Below are positions 45,623-56,958 of a stretch of 64,000 nt of DNA, in pieces (position 1 is the first letter of the stretch; each line of letters starts with the position of its first letter). Position numbers and translations under genes: made by a program. The stretch lies in the NCBI GenBank assembly GCA_902527105.1, contig CABZNT010000006.1, forward strand, positions 1 to 64,000. The letters are read 5' to 3'. The notes under the pieces are model-generated. The model was not told where the DNA came from, did not search any database, and saw nothing but the letters and a program-made list of their open reading frames with translations. The DNA comes from an uncultured Prochlorococcus sp. (GTDB taxonomy: Bacteria > Cyanobacteriota > Cyanobacteriia > PCC-6307 > Cyanobiaceae).

Positions 45623-47425
45623 ATGCGCGTGACCACCTCATTTCCTCTGGGGACACTTCGTGACACACCTTCTGAAGCTGAGATTATTTCACATCAATTA
45701 CTCTTAAAAGCTGGGTATATTCGCAGAGTTAACAGCGGAATTTATGCATACATGCCACTAATGCTTAGAGTCATTGAAAAAATATCCGCAATAATAGATA
45801 AAGAACTTAATAGTATTGGTTGTACGAAATTATTATTACCCCAACTTCATCCTGCAGATTTATGGAAAAAAAGTGAAAGGTGGGAAGGATATACCGCAGG
45901 TGAAGGAATAATGTTTAATCTCAAAGATAGACAAGGTAAAGAATTTGGTTTAGCACCAACTCACGAAGAGGTGATAACGAGTATTGCATCAGAGACCATC
46001 AACTCTTATAAGCAATTACCTCAATGTTTTTACCAAATTCAGACAAAATTTAGAGATGAAATAAGGCCAAGGTTTGGATTGATGAGAAGTAGAGAATTCA
46101 TAATGAAAGATGGTTATTCTTTTCATTCTTCAGAAAACGATCTAGCTTCTTTCTATGAAAAAGTGGGCAATGCTTATGAAAATATTTTTAAATCTTGTGG
46201 ACTGCAGACAGTAGGGGTTGAAGCTGATAGTGGAGCAATTGGCGGTGCTTCATCTAAAGAATTTATGGTCACTGCTGATGCTGGGGAAGATTCCATTTTG
46301 TTCACTCAAAGCGGTTCTTATGCTGCCAATATCGAAAAAGCTGTTTCTCTACCCTCTCAACCTATTCCACTAAAAGATAATATTGCAGAGTGGTTGGAAA
46401 CGCCTCATCAAAAAACAATTCTAGAAGTTTGCAATAATAACAATTTAGACCCAAGTCAGATTATTAAAGTAGTAATATTCCTTGCACAGTTTGAAGGTAA
46501 ATTTGAGGTTCCAATTCTTGCATGCATAAGAGGCGATCAACACATTAATGAGGTAAAGCTTTTTAACTTAATCAATAAACTTCATCACTTCAATCTCCTT
46601 AATCTTAAAAAGATTGAAGACAAAAATATTATCGAAAAAAATCTAGTTGATTTACCCTTAGGTTTTATCGGGCCAGATTTAGATAATAAAACTATTAAAG
46701 CTAGTTCTAATTGGGAAAAAAAATGGACAAGAATAATTGACCATTCTGCAAGTGACCTTTCAAGGTTTATAAGTGGTGCAAATAAAGTTAATTTCCATAA
46801 AGTTTTTCAAAAATTTTCTTTTGATTCGAAAGACTATCTAATTGGGGATATCAGGAATGCCAAAAAAGGAGATAAAGTAAGTATTTATGATAATGAAGAA
46901 CTTAAAGAAAAAAAAGGTATCGAGATTGGACATATTTTCCAACTAGGTCAGAAATATAGTGAAAAATTAAATGCAAAGTACTCTGATAAGGACGGTCAGT
47001 TAAAAAGTTTATGGATGGGTTGTTACGGAATAGGAGTGACAAGAATAGCTCAAGCGGCTATCGAACAGAATCATGATCAAAAAGGAATTTGTTGGCCTAT
47101 CCAGATTTCTCCTTTTGAAGTTATTATTATCCCAACAAACCTAAAAGATCCTATTCAAAGTGATCTTACTGAGCAAGTCTATAACAACTTTTTAATTAAC
47201 AAAATTGATGTACTTCTTGATGATAGAAACGATAGAGCTGGAGTTAAATTTAAAGATGCGGAATTAATTGGTATTCCTTTTCAGATAATTATTGGCAGAG
47301 ATTCTATTAATAAAGAAGTAGAACTTTTATGCAGAACAAATAATACTAAGCTTAAAATAAGTACTGATAAATTGTTAGAAACATTTATTTCCGAATCTGA
47401 AATAATGTACAATAAAAAGTCTTAA
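45623..47425 (+). CDS. proS: Prolyl-tRNA synthetase, bacterial type
   Basis: A class II aminoacyl-tRNA synthetase, 600 residues. It has LLKAGYIRRVNSGIYAYMPL, the class II motif 2 RFGLMRSREFIMKDGYSFH, a central editing (INS) region of about residues 220-400 that removes mischarged alanine in bacterial enzymes, and the C-terminal anticodon-binding domain with WMGCYGIGVTR. An AAGGA ribosome site is 9 bases before the ATG. psb27 follows 25 bases downstream. Confidence 0.97.
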   Translation: MRVTTSFPLGTLRDTPSEAEIISHQLLLKAGYIRRVNSGIYAYMPLMLRVIEKISAIIDKELNSIGCTKLLLPQLHPADLWKKSERWEGYTAGEGIMFNLKDRQGKEFGLAPTHEEVITSIASETINSYKQLPQCFYQIQTKFRDEIRPRFGLMRSREFIMKDGYSFHSSENDLASFYEKVGNAYENIFKSCGLQTVGVEADSGAIGGASSKEFMVTADAGEDSILFTQSGSYAANIEKAVSLPSQPIPLKDNIAEWLETPHQKTILEVCNNNNLDPSQIIKVVIFLAQFEGKFEVPILACIRGDQHINEVKLFNLINKLHHFNLLNLKKIEDKNIIEKNLVDLPLGFIGPDLDNKTIKASSNWEKKWTRIIDHSASDLSRFISGANKVNFHKVFQKFSFDSKDYLIGDIRNAKKGDKVSIYDNEELKEKKGIEIGHIFQLGQKYSEKLNAKYSDKDGQLKSLWMGCYGIGVTRIAQAAIEQNHDQKGICWPIQISPFEVIIIPTNLKDPIQSDLTEQVYNNFLINKIDVLLDDRNDRAGVKFKDAELIGIPFQIIIGRDSINKEVELLCRTNNTKLKISTDKLLETFISESEIMYNKKS

Positions 47426-47450
47426 GGCTTATTTTTTTGGGAGCTAAGTT

Positions 47451-47888
47451 ATGTTACTGAAATGGACATCAAAATTATTTTTTAAGAATCTTACCAAAGC
47501 TATATCTTTTGCAATATCTTTAATTGTTGTTTTTACACTATTTAGTTCCCCTTCAGTAGCTGCAAAAACTGCTATGACAGGTGACTATACAAAGGATACA
47601 ATTTCAGTTGTTAAAACATTACAAACAGCTGTTGATACTCCAAAAGATTCTCCAGATAAAGATGAAGTAAGAAGTGAGGCTCTTACACTCATAACTGACT
47701 ATATTTCCAGATACAGAAATAGAGGGATGGTGAATAAAACACAATCATTTACCACAATGCAAACAGCATTAAATGCTATGGCAGGTCATTACAAAAACTT
47801 TGCAAGTAGACCTTTACCAGATAAACTTAAAGAGCGTTTAACAAAAGAATTTTCTCTTGCTGAAAAAATGGTTCTAAGAGAAAGTTGA
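47451..47888 (+). CDS. psb27: Photosystem II assembly protein Psb27
   Basis: Psb27 binds CP43 and protects assembling photosystem II before the manganese cluster forms. The 145-residue protein has a signal sequence of about 38 residues ending SSPSVAAKTAM, then the mature helical domain GDYTKDTISVVKTLQTAVD and SRYRNRGMVNKTQSFTTMQT. Many cyanobacterial Psb27 proteins are lipoproteins; no lipobox Cys is present here, so signal peptidase I cleavage (A-x-A) is more likely. GGGAG is 7 bases before the ATG. Confidence 0.94.
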   Translation: MLLKWTSKLFFKNLTKAISFAISLIVVFTLFSSPSVAAKTAMTGDYTKDTISVVKTLQTAVDTPKDSPDKDEVRSEALTLITDYISRYRNRGMVNKTQSFTTMQTALNAMAGHYKNFASRPLPDKLKERLTKEFSLAEKMVLRES

Positions 47889-47897
47889 TACAATTCA

Positions 47898-49280
<1,383 letters not shown>

Positions 49281-49295
49281 TTTAGTTCCAAATTA

Positions 49296-50297
49296 ATGAT
49301 TGAATCCTTTAGACATTTTGGACATAAAAAAGTTGATCTCATTGGTCTCGGGAACGCAATAGTAGATATTATTGTAAATATTGAAGATGAGTTTCTTGAG
49401 ATAAATAATCTGGATAAAGGATCAATGAATCTAATTAATTCTGATGAATCGCAGAGATTGTTAGAAAATTGCAAAGTTATCAAACAAATTTCAGGTGGGT
49501 CGTCAGCAAATACCGTTGTTTCTTTAGCAGAATTAGGCAATCATGTTCAGTTTATAGGAAGAGTGAAAAATGATCAATTTGGTAATTTCTTTTCTGACGA
49601 TATAAAAAAAAGTAAAACTATATTTAATACTCCACCAACTATTGCAGGTGCTCCAACAGCTCATTCAATTATTTTGGTTACACCTGATGCACAAAGAACT
49701 ATGTGCACTTACCTAGGGGCATCTGTAGAGTTTGAGCCAAAAGACATTGACTTTACTGTAATTAAGGAAAGTAAATACTTATATTTAGAAGGATATTTAT
49801 GGGACAGCGAATTAGCGAAAAAAGCTTTTATTAAAGCCTCCCAAATTGCAAAACAATCTAATACAAAAATAATCCTTTCTTTGTCTGATTCATTTTGTGT
49901 AGATAGGCATCGTGAGAGTTTCTTGGAATTAATTTATGAATATGTAGATATCGTTTTTTGCAATGAATCAGAAGTATTAAGTCTATTTAAAAACGATAAA
50001 TTAGCAAGTTGCCAAGAAGACCTATCTTCCTTATGTGAGTTAGTCATAGTAACTCTTGGAAGAAATGGTTCTCTCATAGTTAATAAAAATGATGTTGAAA
50101 TAATTGAGTCAATAACGAAAGGCAAGATTATTGATACCACAGGAGCGGGAGATATCTATGCGGGAGGATTTATCCATGGATTAATAAACAATTTTTCCCT
50201 CAAAAAATGCGGAGAGATAGCTTCAATTTGTGCGGGGCAAATAATTACTCAATTAGGATCTAGATCAGATATTGATCTTAAAGAGTTAATAAAATAG
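49296..50297 (+). CDS. PfkB family carbohydrate/nucleoside kinase
   Basis: A 333-residue kinase with the N-terminal DLIGLGNAIVDIIV, GGSSANTVVSLAELG and the catalytic DTTGAGDIYAGGFIHG near residue 283, which includes the base Asp. It resembles the adenosine-kinase-like branch of PfkB, and its neighbour purA makes AMP precursor, but the substrate is not certain. It is read through after purA with a short gap. Confidence 0.9.
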   Translation: MIESFRHFGHKKVDLIGLGNAIVDIIVNIEDEFLEINNLDKGSMNLINSDESQRLLENCKVIKQISGGSSANTVVSLAELGNHVQFIGRVKNDQFGNFFSDDIKKSKTIFNTPPTIAGAPTAHSIILVTPDAQRTMCTYLGASVEFEPKDIDFTVIKESKYLYLEGYLWDSELAKKAFIKASQIAKQSNTKIILSLSDSFCVDRHRESFLELIYEYVDIVFCNESEVLSLFKNDKLASCQEDLSSLCELVIVTLGRNGSLIVNKNDVEIIESITKGKIIDTTGAGDIYAGGFIHGLINNFSLKKCGEIASICAGQIITQLGSRSDIDLKELIK

Positions 50298-50303
50298 ATT
50301 TAA

Positions 50304-50609
50304 TCAAATAGTCTTATTAAACCAATCATAATATTTCATCTCAGCATGGTATTTTTTATAAATAATTTGAGGAATATTATATGTGGAATTTTTTTTTACG
50401 AAATCAATTAAACAATCTTTAAATTCTAGTTTACTTTTTATTGTGATTTCAAACTCTTTATTTTCTTCAATATCATCATTCCACTTATAAATTGAAAAAA
50501 CTTGCTTTATCGAAACACAAGCTGCAAGTTTATTTTGTATTAGTAATTTAGCCATTCGCAAAGCATTTGCGTTACTTGATACAGTTGTGATCATAACTAA
50601 TATTTCCAT
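50304..50609 (-). CDS. cutA: CutA1-type protein
   Basis: A 101-residue trimeric protein with EILVMITTVSSNANALRMAKLLI at the N-terminus and the C-terminal YDWFNKTI-type tail; KLAACVSIKQVFSIYKW is the usual core. CutA1 was linked to divalent metal tolerance, though its biochemical function remains unclear. It is convergent with the kinase gene, 6 bases away, and follows cobK by 13 bases on the minus strand. Confidence 0.92.
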   Translation of the reverse strand: MEILVMITTVSSNANALRMAKLLIQNKLAACVSIKQVFSIYKWNDDIEENKEFEITIKSKLEFKDCLIDFVKKNSTYNIPQIIYKKYHAEMKYYDWFNKTI

Positions 50610-50622
50610 AATGAATTAAATA

Positions 50623-51420
50623 TCAATATTTTTTAATTATGTGATTTATCAAATTATGATATTGATCAAAAGAGTAAGCATAATCATTTTTAACTTTCGG
50701 CCTTTTAACCAAAAATAACTTCATTTTACTTCCAGAAACTATATTCTCCCAGTTTTTCTGAGAATAACTTCCAGATTCTCTGCATAAAACATAATCTATC
50801 TCCCAAAAATCACAAAGTTTTTTTTCTAAAATGCTTTTATCATTTTTACTCGGTTCAAGTATCGCTATGTTTGAATTTTTAATACATGATCCAAAAGCTT
50901 TAGTTATACTCGCATAAGTTGGAAGTACCCTTGTAAATACATTTGCTCTAAAATTCATATAATAATTAGCTGTATCGTTAAGGAATCTTGATCCTATTGC
51001 AAGAAGAATATTCTTATTCTCAATATCAACGTTATTTATATCCTTTAAATCATCAATATAAAAAAAATTATTAGTGTTTTTTATGAGAGTTTTCCTCTCA
51101 AATTGTAAAAGAGGTGTATTAATATCTTTACATGCATTATTAAGATTTTTAGAAATTATTACCGCAAACGGATGAGTAGCATCGACAACGCATGTGATTT
51201 TATTTTTATTTATGAAATTAATTATTTGATCTTTATTATTTAATTTCCCCGTAATGATATGTAACTTTGGATTCTCAATATAAGCTTGACCTGCTTTATA
51301 ACTTAAAACACTTGCAAAGACTGAATAATTTAGTTCAAGAAGCCTATTAGCTATTACAGGTCCATCCGAAGTTCCTGATAGGATCCAAACATTTTTATAG
51401 CAATTTCCTTGATTCTGCAT
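50623..51420 (-). CDS. cobK: Precorrin-6A reductase
   Basis: CobK/CbiJ reduces precorrin-6A in corrinoid synthesis. The 265-residue protein has WILSGTSDGPVIANRLLE (nucleotide-binding N-terminus), CVVDATHPFAVIISKNL and VLCRESGSYSQKNWENI. Together with cobO at 33692 it supports an in-house cobamide pathway. It is divergent from ssb with 28 bases between start codons. Confidence 0.93.
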   Translation of the reverse strand: MQNQGNCYKNVWILSGTSDGPVIANRLLELNYSVFASVLSYKAGQAYIENPKLHIITGKLNNKDQIINFINKNKITCVVDATHPFAVIISKNLNNACKDINTPLLQFERKTLIKNTNNFFYIDDLKDINNVDIENKNILLAIGSRFLNDTANYYMNFRANVFTRVLPTYASITKAFGSCIKNSNIAILEPSKNDKSILEKKLCDFWEIDYVLCRESGSYSQKNWENIVSGSKMKLFLVKRPKVKNDYAYSFDQYHNLINHIIKKY

Positions 51421-51448
51421 CAGTATGTCTTTAATTAAATAGTAAGTA

Positions 51449-51874
51449 ATGAATCATTGTTTAATTCAGGCGGTCATTAATAGCGCTCCCCAAATGAGGT
51501 ATACCAAAGAAAACCAAACTCCAATTGCAGAAATGATTGTTAATTTTAAAGGATTACGTAGTGAAGATCCAACCAGAGATCTCAAGATCATAGGATGGGG
51601 AAATATTGCCCAAGAAATGGTAGATGAACTAAAGGAGGGGCAAAATATTGTTATTGAGGGACGTCTAAAGATGAATTCTGTCACTAGAAAAGACGGAACA
51701 AAAGAAAAGCAACCAGAACTAACAGCTTCAAAAATTCATCAAATATCGCCAGTTGATGTTATTAAGTCTGATCAAAAAGAAAATAATGAGTCATTTGAAA
51801 AAAAAGAAAGCCCCAAAAATTCAAGTTGGGATAGTTCACCTTTAGTACCTGAAGTTGACGAAATACCTTTTTAA
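51449..51874 (+). CDS. ssb: Single-stranded DNA-binding protein
   Basis: A 141-residue protein with an OB-fold (residues 1-103; IAEMIVNFKGLR, LKIIGWGNIAQEM, GQNIVIEGRLKMN) and a disordered tail ending VDEIPF, the acidic tip that binds repair and replication partners. It is shorter than E. coli SSB. A 60-residue gene is convergent, with its stop one base beyond the ssb stop. Confidence 0.95.
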   Translation: MNHCLIQAVINSAPQMRYTKENQTPIAEMIVNFKGLRSEDPTRDLKIIGWGNIAQEMVDELKEGQNIVIEGRLKMNSVTRKDGTKEKQPELTASKIHQISPVDVIKSDQKENNESFEKKESPKNSSWDSSPLVPEVDEIPF

Positions 51875-51875
51875 A

Positions 51876-52058
51876 TCAAATATCAACATTATTTTCTTGA
51901 ACACTTATAATTAATTTGCTTATTTTTCTTTCAAGTGCGGCAAGTTCGCTTCTAACTTCTGGCCATTTACCCTTATCAAGATTTTCTAATAGCCATGATC
52001 TATCTTGATCAAGTTTAAAAATTAAATCTCCTTGATTTGCAGTATTAGGATCTTGCAT
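51876..52058 (-). CDS. Small conserved hypothetical protein, 60 residues
   Basis: A short helical protein without membrane or signal segments: KLDQDRSWLLENLDKGKWPE and LAALERKISKLIISVQ. The pattern suggests a helical hairpin or small coiled coil. I do not know its function. It is convergent with ssb and divergent from the DUF2854 protein, and its ATG is 40 bases from that gene. Coherent composition and clean spacing support a real gene. Confidence 0.6.
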   Translation of the reverse strand: MQDPNTANQGDLIFKLDQDRSWLLENLDKGKWPEVRSELAALERKISKLIISVQENNVDI

Positions 52059-52098
52059 AATACTTGTTAGACAATTGAACTCATTCTACTAAATAAAA

Positions 52099-52629
52099 AT
52101 GAAGAAATACCTATCGCCTGGAAACTTAATCGTAACCGCTGGGGGTATATTAGCTTTTGTAGGAATGACTGCTTATTTTACAGACTCAGTAAATTTAAGT
52201 GTGCCTACTTTTTTTTATGGAGTACCTATTTTTTTAATTGGATTAGGTTTAAAGACTTCCGAAATACCTCCTGTAGAGTTGTTTGACAAGACAAACTTTG
52301 CGACAAATAAATTTAATAGACCAAAAGAATTAACAGCACTAGTTAAAGATGTTACAAGATGGAGATATGGGATAAAAGCTCATCTTGAATCTTCATTAGA
52401 ATCTTTAAATTTGTGGGACGAGGATAATCCCCCTCAACTAAAAGAAATAGAAGAAATTACAAAGGAAGAAAAAAATGGTTTAAGAATGCGTTTCGAATTA
52501 AACGCTGTCCCTCTAGAAAAATGGATTGAAAAACAAGAAAGATTAAACAGGTTTTTCGTAAAAGGTCTTGAATCAGAATTTATTTTCGACGATAATAAAA
52601 AAGAATTTGATTTTATTCTCTTTTATTGA
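52099..52629 (+). CDS. DUF2854 family two-helix membrane protein
   Basis: A 176-residue protein. Two hydrophobic helices lie at about 9-27 (GNLIVTAGGILAFVGMTAYF) and 38-53 (FFYGVPIFLIGLGL), joined by a short loop, followed by a large soluble C-terminal domain with IPPVELFDKTNFATNKFN and LRMRFELNAVPLEKWI. This fits the DUF2854 family of cyanobacteria and plastids, of unknown function. Confidence 0.82.
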   Translation: MKKYLSPGNLIVTAGGILAFVGMTAYFTDSVNLSVPTFFYGVPIFLIGLGLKTSEIPPVELFDKTNFATNKFNRPKELTALVKDVTRWRYGIKAHLESSLESLNLWDEDNPPQLKEIEEITKEEKNGLRMRFELNAVPLEKWIEKQERLNRFFVKGLESEFIFDDNKKEFDFILFY

Positions 52630-52693
52630 ATATGGAGATATATTTGTAAAAACCTAATTTCTCAATTCAATCAAGTTTTAATGAATTTTAATA

Positions 52694-53545
52694 ATGAATG
52701 ATTCTCAAAGAGTATCAATATTAAGCGAAGCACTCCCATATATACAAAGTTTCTCAGGTAGAAAAATTGTTATCAAGTATGGTGGTTCTGTTATGGAGAA
52801 TGATAATTTAAAAAATGCTTTTTTTAGAGACATAGCACTTTTATCAACCGTTGGGGTTTGTCCGATAGTAATTCATGGAGGTGGGCCCGAGATTAATAAT
52901 TGGTTAAATAAATTAGAAATATCTCCTAAATTCGAAAATGGATTAAGAGTTACTGATCAAAAAACAATGGAAATTGTCGAGATGGTTCTAATGGGTAGAG
53001 TTAACAAACAAATAGTAAAAGGCATTAATAAAACTGGATCTTTAGCTGTGGGGATATCAGGTCTCGATGGCAACTTAATTCAATCTAGAGAACTAGGAGA
53101 TGGGAGCCATGGGTTGGTGGGAGAGGTTACAAAAATCAATCCTGAGATATTGGATCCTCTTATTTCTAAAGGTTATATCCCTATCATTTCTAGTATTGGA
53201 TCAACCATAGAAGGTATTTCCCATAATATTAATGCAGATTTTGTTGCTGGAGAAATTGCTGCTTCAATAAATGCAGAGAAACTTATTCTTCTTACAGATA
53301 CTCAAGGTATTTTAAAAGAAAAAGATAACAAAAATAGTCTTATTGAAAAAACGAATCTCAAAGAGGCAAGAGAATTTATTGATAAAAAAATTGTGACTGA
53401 AGGTATGATTCCAAAGACAGAATGCTGCATAAGAGCTTTAGCACAAGGAGTCAAAGCAGCTCACATAATCGATGGAAGAATAGAACATTCATTACTTCTT
53501 GAGATTTTTACAAATTCTGGAATAGGTACAATGATAGTCGCCTAA
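52694..53545 (+). CDS. argB: Acetylglutamate kinase
   Basis: The second step of arginine synthesis, normally controlled by PII (GlnB) in cyanobacteria. The amino-acid-kinase fold shows [27 protein letters not shown] and the C-terminal [27 protein letters not shown] is also present. Length is 283 residues. The DUF3153 gene follows 3 bases after the stop. Confidence 0.97.
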   Translation: MNDSQRVSILSEALPYIQSFSGRKIVIKYGGSVMENDNLKNAFFRDIALLSTVGVCPIVIHGGGPEINNWLNKLEISPKFENGLRVTDQKTMEIVEMVLMGRVNKQIVKGINKTGSLAVGISGLDGNLIQSRELGDGSHGLVGEVTKINPEILDPLISKGYIPIISSIGSTIEGISHNINADFVAGEIAASINAEKLILLTDTQGILKEKDNKNSLIEKTNLKEAREFIDKKIVTEGMIPKTECCIRALAQGVKAAHIIDGRIEHSLLLEIFTNSGIGTMIVA

Positions 53546-53548
53546 TCT

Positions 53549-54658
53549 ATGAAAACTTATGAGCAAGTTTTAGAAACAGTAGAACTTGCTTTAGCTAAAG
53601 GTGAGTATCATTATTGTATTGAATTTCTTTTGCCCAAAATCGAATCGTTTCCTTTATCAAGCAAAGAGGGAGTAAATTTAAGAACCATTTTAATTACTGC
53701 TCTTTGTGGAGTTAATAAAAAGGAGGAGGCTAAAAGATTTTGTAAAGAACTTCTTAAATCTTACGATAATAAGACGAGAGAAAATGCAAAATATTTGATG
53801 GAAGTTATAGATTCTCCTGACATTAAAAAGCCAGAAAATTGGAACCTACAGTTTGAAAGCGACTCATCATTAAATAAAAAATCTTTTAACTCACTGCGCA
53901 AAAAAAAAGAAGTTTTGCAGAAAAAGAAATTTATTAATGTTACTGAGACTCCGACTGGTGAAACAAAACCGTTTCAGAAAGGTTTTTCACTTATCATTTT
54001 TTTAATATTATTATTATTAATTCCACTCTTAAGTGGCTGCGTTAAAGTTGAGGATACACTTGATCTTGGTGAACTTGATTCAATAACCAATAATTTAGTG
54101 ATAGAAAGCAAATACATAAAGAAGTTTCCTTGGCAATTAAAATTTGAAGAGAAGATGAAAGCTATTTTTCCTGATGCAGAAATTGAACAAGACGAATCAA
54201 CCTTTTCTTTGAAACATAAAAATCTCAATCTTGAAGATACAAAGCAAGTTCTTAAAATCACCCAAAATACCGCAGGAGAGTTAGCGGGCGGATCAACAAA
54301 TATAGAAATTAATACTACTCAAAAAAACTTCATTTTTTTTAAAAAATACTTTTACAGGTTAGATTTGGATCTAAGTTCAATTCAAGGTGTTGATAATTTA
54401 GAACTCATTTTCAAAATTATTCACCCTAATAAAGCTACCCTCACAGATAAAAGTAATTCAAATTTAGAAATCACAAAAAATCAAATCATTTGGAATTTAA
54501 ATCAAGGCCAGATAAATAGTCTTGAATTTTCTTTCTGGAGTCTCAACAAACTTTTAATTGGGATATTTATTATTTTAATCATTATGATATTAGCTTATTT
54601 ATTAAGATCCTATAGATTTAAATTAGGTACAGATTTACCTCAACTTCCATCAAAATAA
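53549..54658 (+). CDS. DUF3153-like protein with TPR-like N-terminus and internal lipobox
   Basis: A 369-residue protein in three parts. Residues 1-90 look like helical, TPR-like repeats (QVLETVELALAKGEYHYC, KKEEAKRFCKELLKSY). A hydrophobic helix at 146-161 ends LLSGC with Cys164, which looks like a lipobox although it is far from the N-terminus. Residues 165-330 match the beta-rich DUF3153 region, and a last membrane helix is at about 335-352 (IGIFIILIIMILAYLL). It may be a fusion of a soluble domain with a membrane or lipoprotein. It ends exactly at the convergent priA stop. Confidence 0.8.
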   Translation: MKTYEQVLETVELALAKGEYHYCIEFLLPKIESFPLSSKEGVNLRTILITALCGVNKKEEAKRFCKELLKSYDNKTRENAKYLMEVIDSPDIKKPENWNLQFESDSSLNKKSFNSLRKKKEVLQKKKFINVTETPTGETKPFQKGFSLIIFLILLLLIPLLSGCVKVEDTLDLGELDSITNNLVIESKYIKKFPWQLKFEEKMKAIFPDAEIEQDESTFSLKHKNLNLEDTKQVLKITQNTAGELAGGSTNIEINTTQKNFIFFKKYFYRLDLDLSSIQGVDNLELIFKIIHPNKATLTDKSNSNLEITKNQIIWNLNQGQINSLEFSFWSLNKLLIGIFIILIIMILAYLLRSYRFKLGTDLPQLPSK

Positions 54659-56935
54659 TTACAACTCTGCTGGATTAACATCAATTGTTAAAAATACATT
54701 TTTTGGAATAAGTTTCCATAATATTGACCTATCTGGTAAAGGGATATTTGTTCCTTCAGGACCATGTATTAATATCTGCCATCTAAATTTTTTACCGACT
54801 TTAGCAATTAAACTAGGAGCAGGACCAATTAATTTCCAGTTCTTTTTTTCGCAAAAATTGAGTAGATATTTTGCTAATTTCATTGCAATTGATTCAGTTA
54901 ATTCATAATTTTCACCTGATAATTTAAGAAGGCAAATCTTGCAAAATGGGAATAAATTAGCATTTTTTCTCAATCTCGAGTTTTCAATTAAGAATCTTTC
55001 ATAATCTCTCTTCTGAAGATACGAAATTACCGGATGGTTAGGTTTATATGTTTGAAAAATCACTTTTCCTTTTTTTTGAGCCCTGCCTGCCCTTCCAGCT
55101 AATTGCAAAAACAATTGTAATGATTTTTCTTCAGCCGAAATATCTGGGCGATGAAGCAACCCATCTGCTGCAATAACTACTGAAAGAGTAATATTAGGGA
55201 TATCAATCCCTTTTGCCAACATTTGAGTCCCCACAAGAATATCAGCATCACCTTTAGAAAACTTTGAAAGAATATCTCTATGACCATCCTTTCCTGAGGT
55301 TGTATCTCTATCAAAGCGAAGAACTCTTAATTCAGGAAATTCTTTATTTAAAAACTCTATTACCCTTTGTGTACCAATTCCAAAAGGTTTAAAAGCAGTC
55401 GAATGACAATCTGGGCAACGATTGATCAATCTCGATTTATGATCACACCAATGACAATTTAACCATTTTTTTCCCTGTGAACCGAGATGCACTGATAAAG
55501 GAACATCACAGTTGGGGCAATTTATTAAATATCCACAACTTCTACAACTTAAAAACCCACTATGACCCCTCCTAGGGATCAAAATTATTGCCTGCTCTTT
55601 TTTTAGGCGGAGTTGAGGAAGTAATTGTAATAATTCATTGGAAAAAATTTTCATATTCCCCTTTTTGAACTCATCCCGCATATCAATAATTCTTATTTCA
55701 GGAATCTCATTCCTGGATATCCTTTGAATCATTCTTACCAATTTAAAATTCTTTTCAAAAATACATTTTTTCCAAGTCTTCATTGAGGGGGTTGCACTCC
55801 CTAAAATTAACTTTGCAGAACTCCTTTTTACTATTTCAATAGCAATCTCTCTTGCGTCGTAACATGGCATAGGACTATCTTGTTTATATGAAACATCATG
55901 TTCTTCATCCATTATTATTAATCCTAGATTTTTAATTGGAAGAAAAACTGCAGACCTTGTTCCTATTACTATCAAAGGTTCAGTAGCATTAATAATTTTT
56001 TTCCAAACTAAAGTTCTATGAAAGGAAGAACAGTTACTATGGTATTCGTAAACAACATTATTAAATCGCCTACTAAACCTATCAATAAGTTGAGGAATTA
56101 GTCCGATTTCTGGAGCGAGTATCAAACAACTTTTATTTTTAAGAAATTGATCTTCAGCAATTCTCATATAAACTTCTGTTTTACCTGAACCTGTTTCGCC
56201 CCATAGAAGTAACGCATCTCCTGGTTTCATAGTTTGAAATTCTTTAAATGCAATTTTTTGCTCATTTGTAGGATTTGGTTTTTTAGTTGCGATATGATCA
56301 TTTAAAAAAGAATTTAATTTAGTATTTATATTTTTTTTTCTCTTAGATTTAACAAGGTAATTTTTACTTACCATTGAGTTAATCAGCGTGTAATTAAAAC
56401 CAGACTTTATTAATTCACTTTGCCAATGACCTTCTTCAGACAAAGCATTTACCAAAAATAATTCTTTTTTTGTTAATTCATTTTTCTGAATATCAAATTC
56501 TTTGTTGGTTTTAATCCATATTTGATCTTTTAAACCTTGAGAAATTTTCCTATATTTACCAATCCAGCCAGGAGGAAATGCCGTTTTAAACATTTTTAAA
56601 TTGCTAACCATATAAAAAGAAGCTAGGGACTCTATCCATTCTCTCCATGAGTCGTCAATTATTTTTTTCTGCAAAATATCTTCAACAAATAAATAACTTA
56701 TACTTTTTCCTACATTAATATTTGATTCATTTTTATTAATTTTCGAAAAGTTTTTTTTGGAAATCACTAACCCATTCAATAATCTCCCTCTTAATTTCAC
56801 ACTTACAATATCGCCAACTTCTGCCCCAAGATTATTTCCATCTAAATAGTAAAAGCTTTCATTACTACTACCTGTATCAAGCAAAATTTCCAATTTGTAG
56901 GAGATATTTAATAACTGATTACTTGCCGGCTTCAA
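54659..56935 (-). CDS. priA: Primosomal protein N' (replication restart helicase)
   Basis: PriA reloads the replicative helicase at stalled forks. The 758-residue protein has a 3' DNA-binding N-terminal region, Walker A GETGSGKT at residues 246-253, Walker B DEEH at 343-346 and a zinc-binding cysteine cluster (CRSCGYLINCPNCDVPL, CHWCDHKS, CPDCHS). The helicase C-terminal motif QLAGRAGRAQKKG follows. The ATG at 56935 starts next to an unusual intergenic region. Confidence 0.96.
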   Translation of the reverse strand: MKPASNQLLNISYKLEILLDTGSSNESFYYLDGNNLGAEVGDIVSVKLRGRLLNGLVISKKNFSKINKNESNINVGKSISYLFVEDILQKKIIDDSWREWIESLASFYMVSNLKMFKTAFPPGWIGKYRKISQGLKDQIWIKTNKEFDIQKNELTKKELFLVNALSEEGHWQSELIKSGFNYTLINSMVSKNYLVKSKRKKNINTKLNSFLNDHIATKKPNPTNEQKIAFKEFQTMKPGDALLLWGETGSGKTEVYMRIAEDQFLKNKSCLILAPEIGLIPQLIDRFSRRFNNVVYEYHSNCSSFHRTLVWKKIINATEPLIVIGTRSAVFLPIKNLGLIIMDEEHDVSYKQDSPMPCYDAREIAIEIVKRSSAKLILGSATPSMKTWKKCIFEKNFKLVRMIQRISRNEIPEIRIIDMRDEFKKGNMKIFSNELLQLLPQLRLKKEQAIILIPRRGHSGFLSCRSCGYLINCPNCDVPLSVHLGSQGKKWLNCHWCDHKSRLINRCPDCHSTAFKPFGIGTQRVIEFLNKEFPELRVLRFDRDTTSGKDGHRDILSKFSKGDADILVGTQMLAKGIDIPNITLSVVIAADGLLHRPDISAEEKSLQLFLQLAGRAGRAQKKGKVIFQTYKPNHPVISYLQKRDYERFLIENSRLRKNANLFPFCKICLLKLSGENYELTESIAMKLAKYLLNFCEKKNWKLIGPAPSLIAKVGKKFRWQILIHGPEGTNIPLPDRSILWKLIPKNVFLTIDVNPAEL

Positions 56936-56958
56936 AACTTTTTCTTAGTATTGGATTG

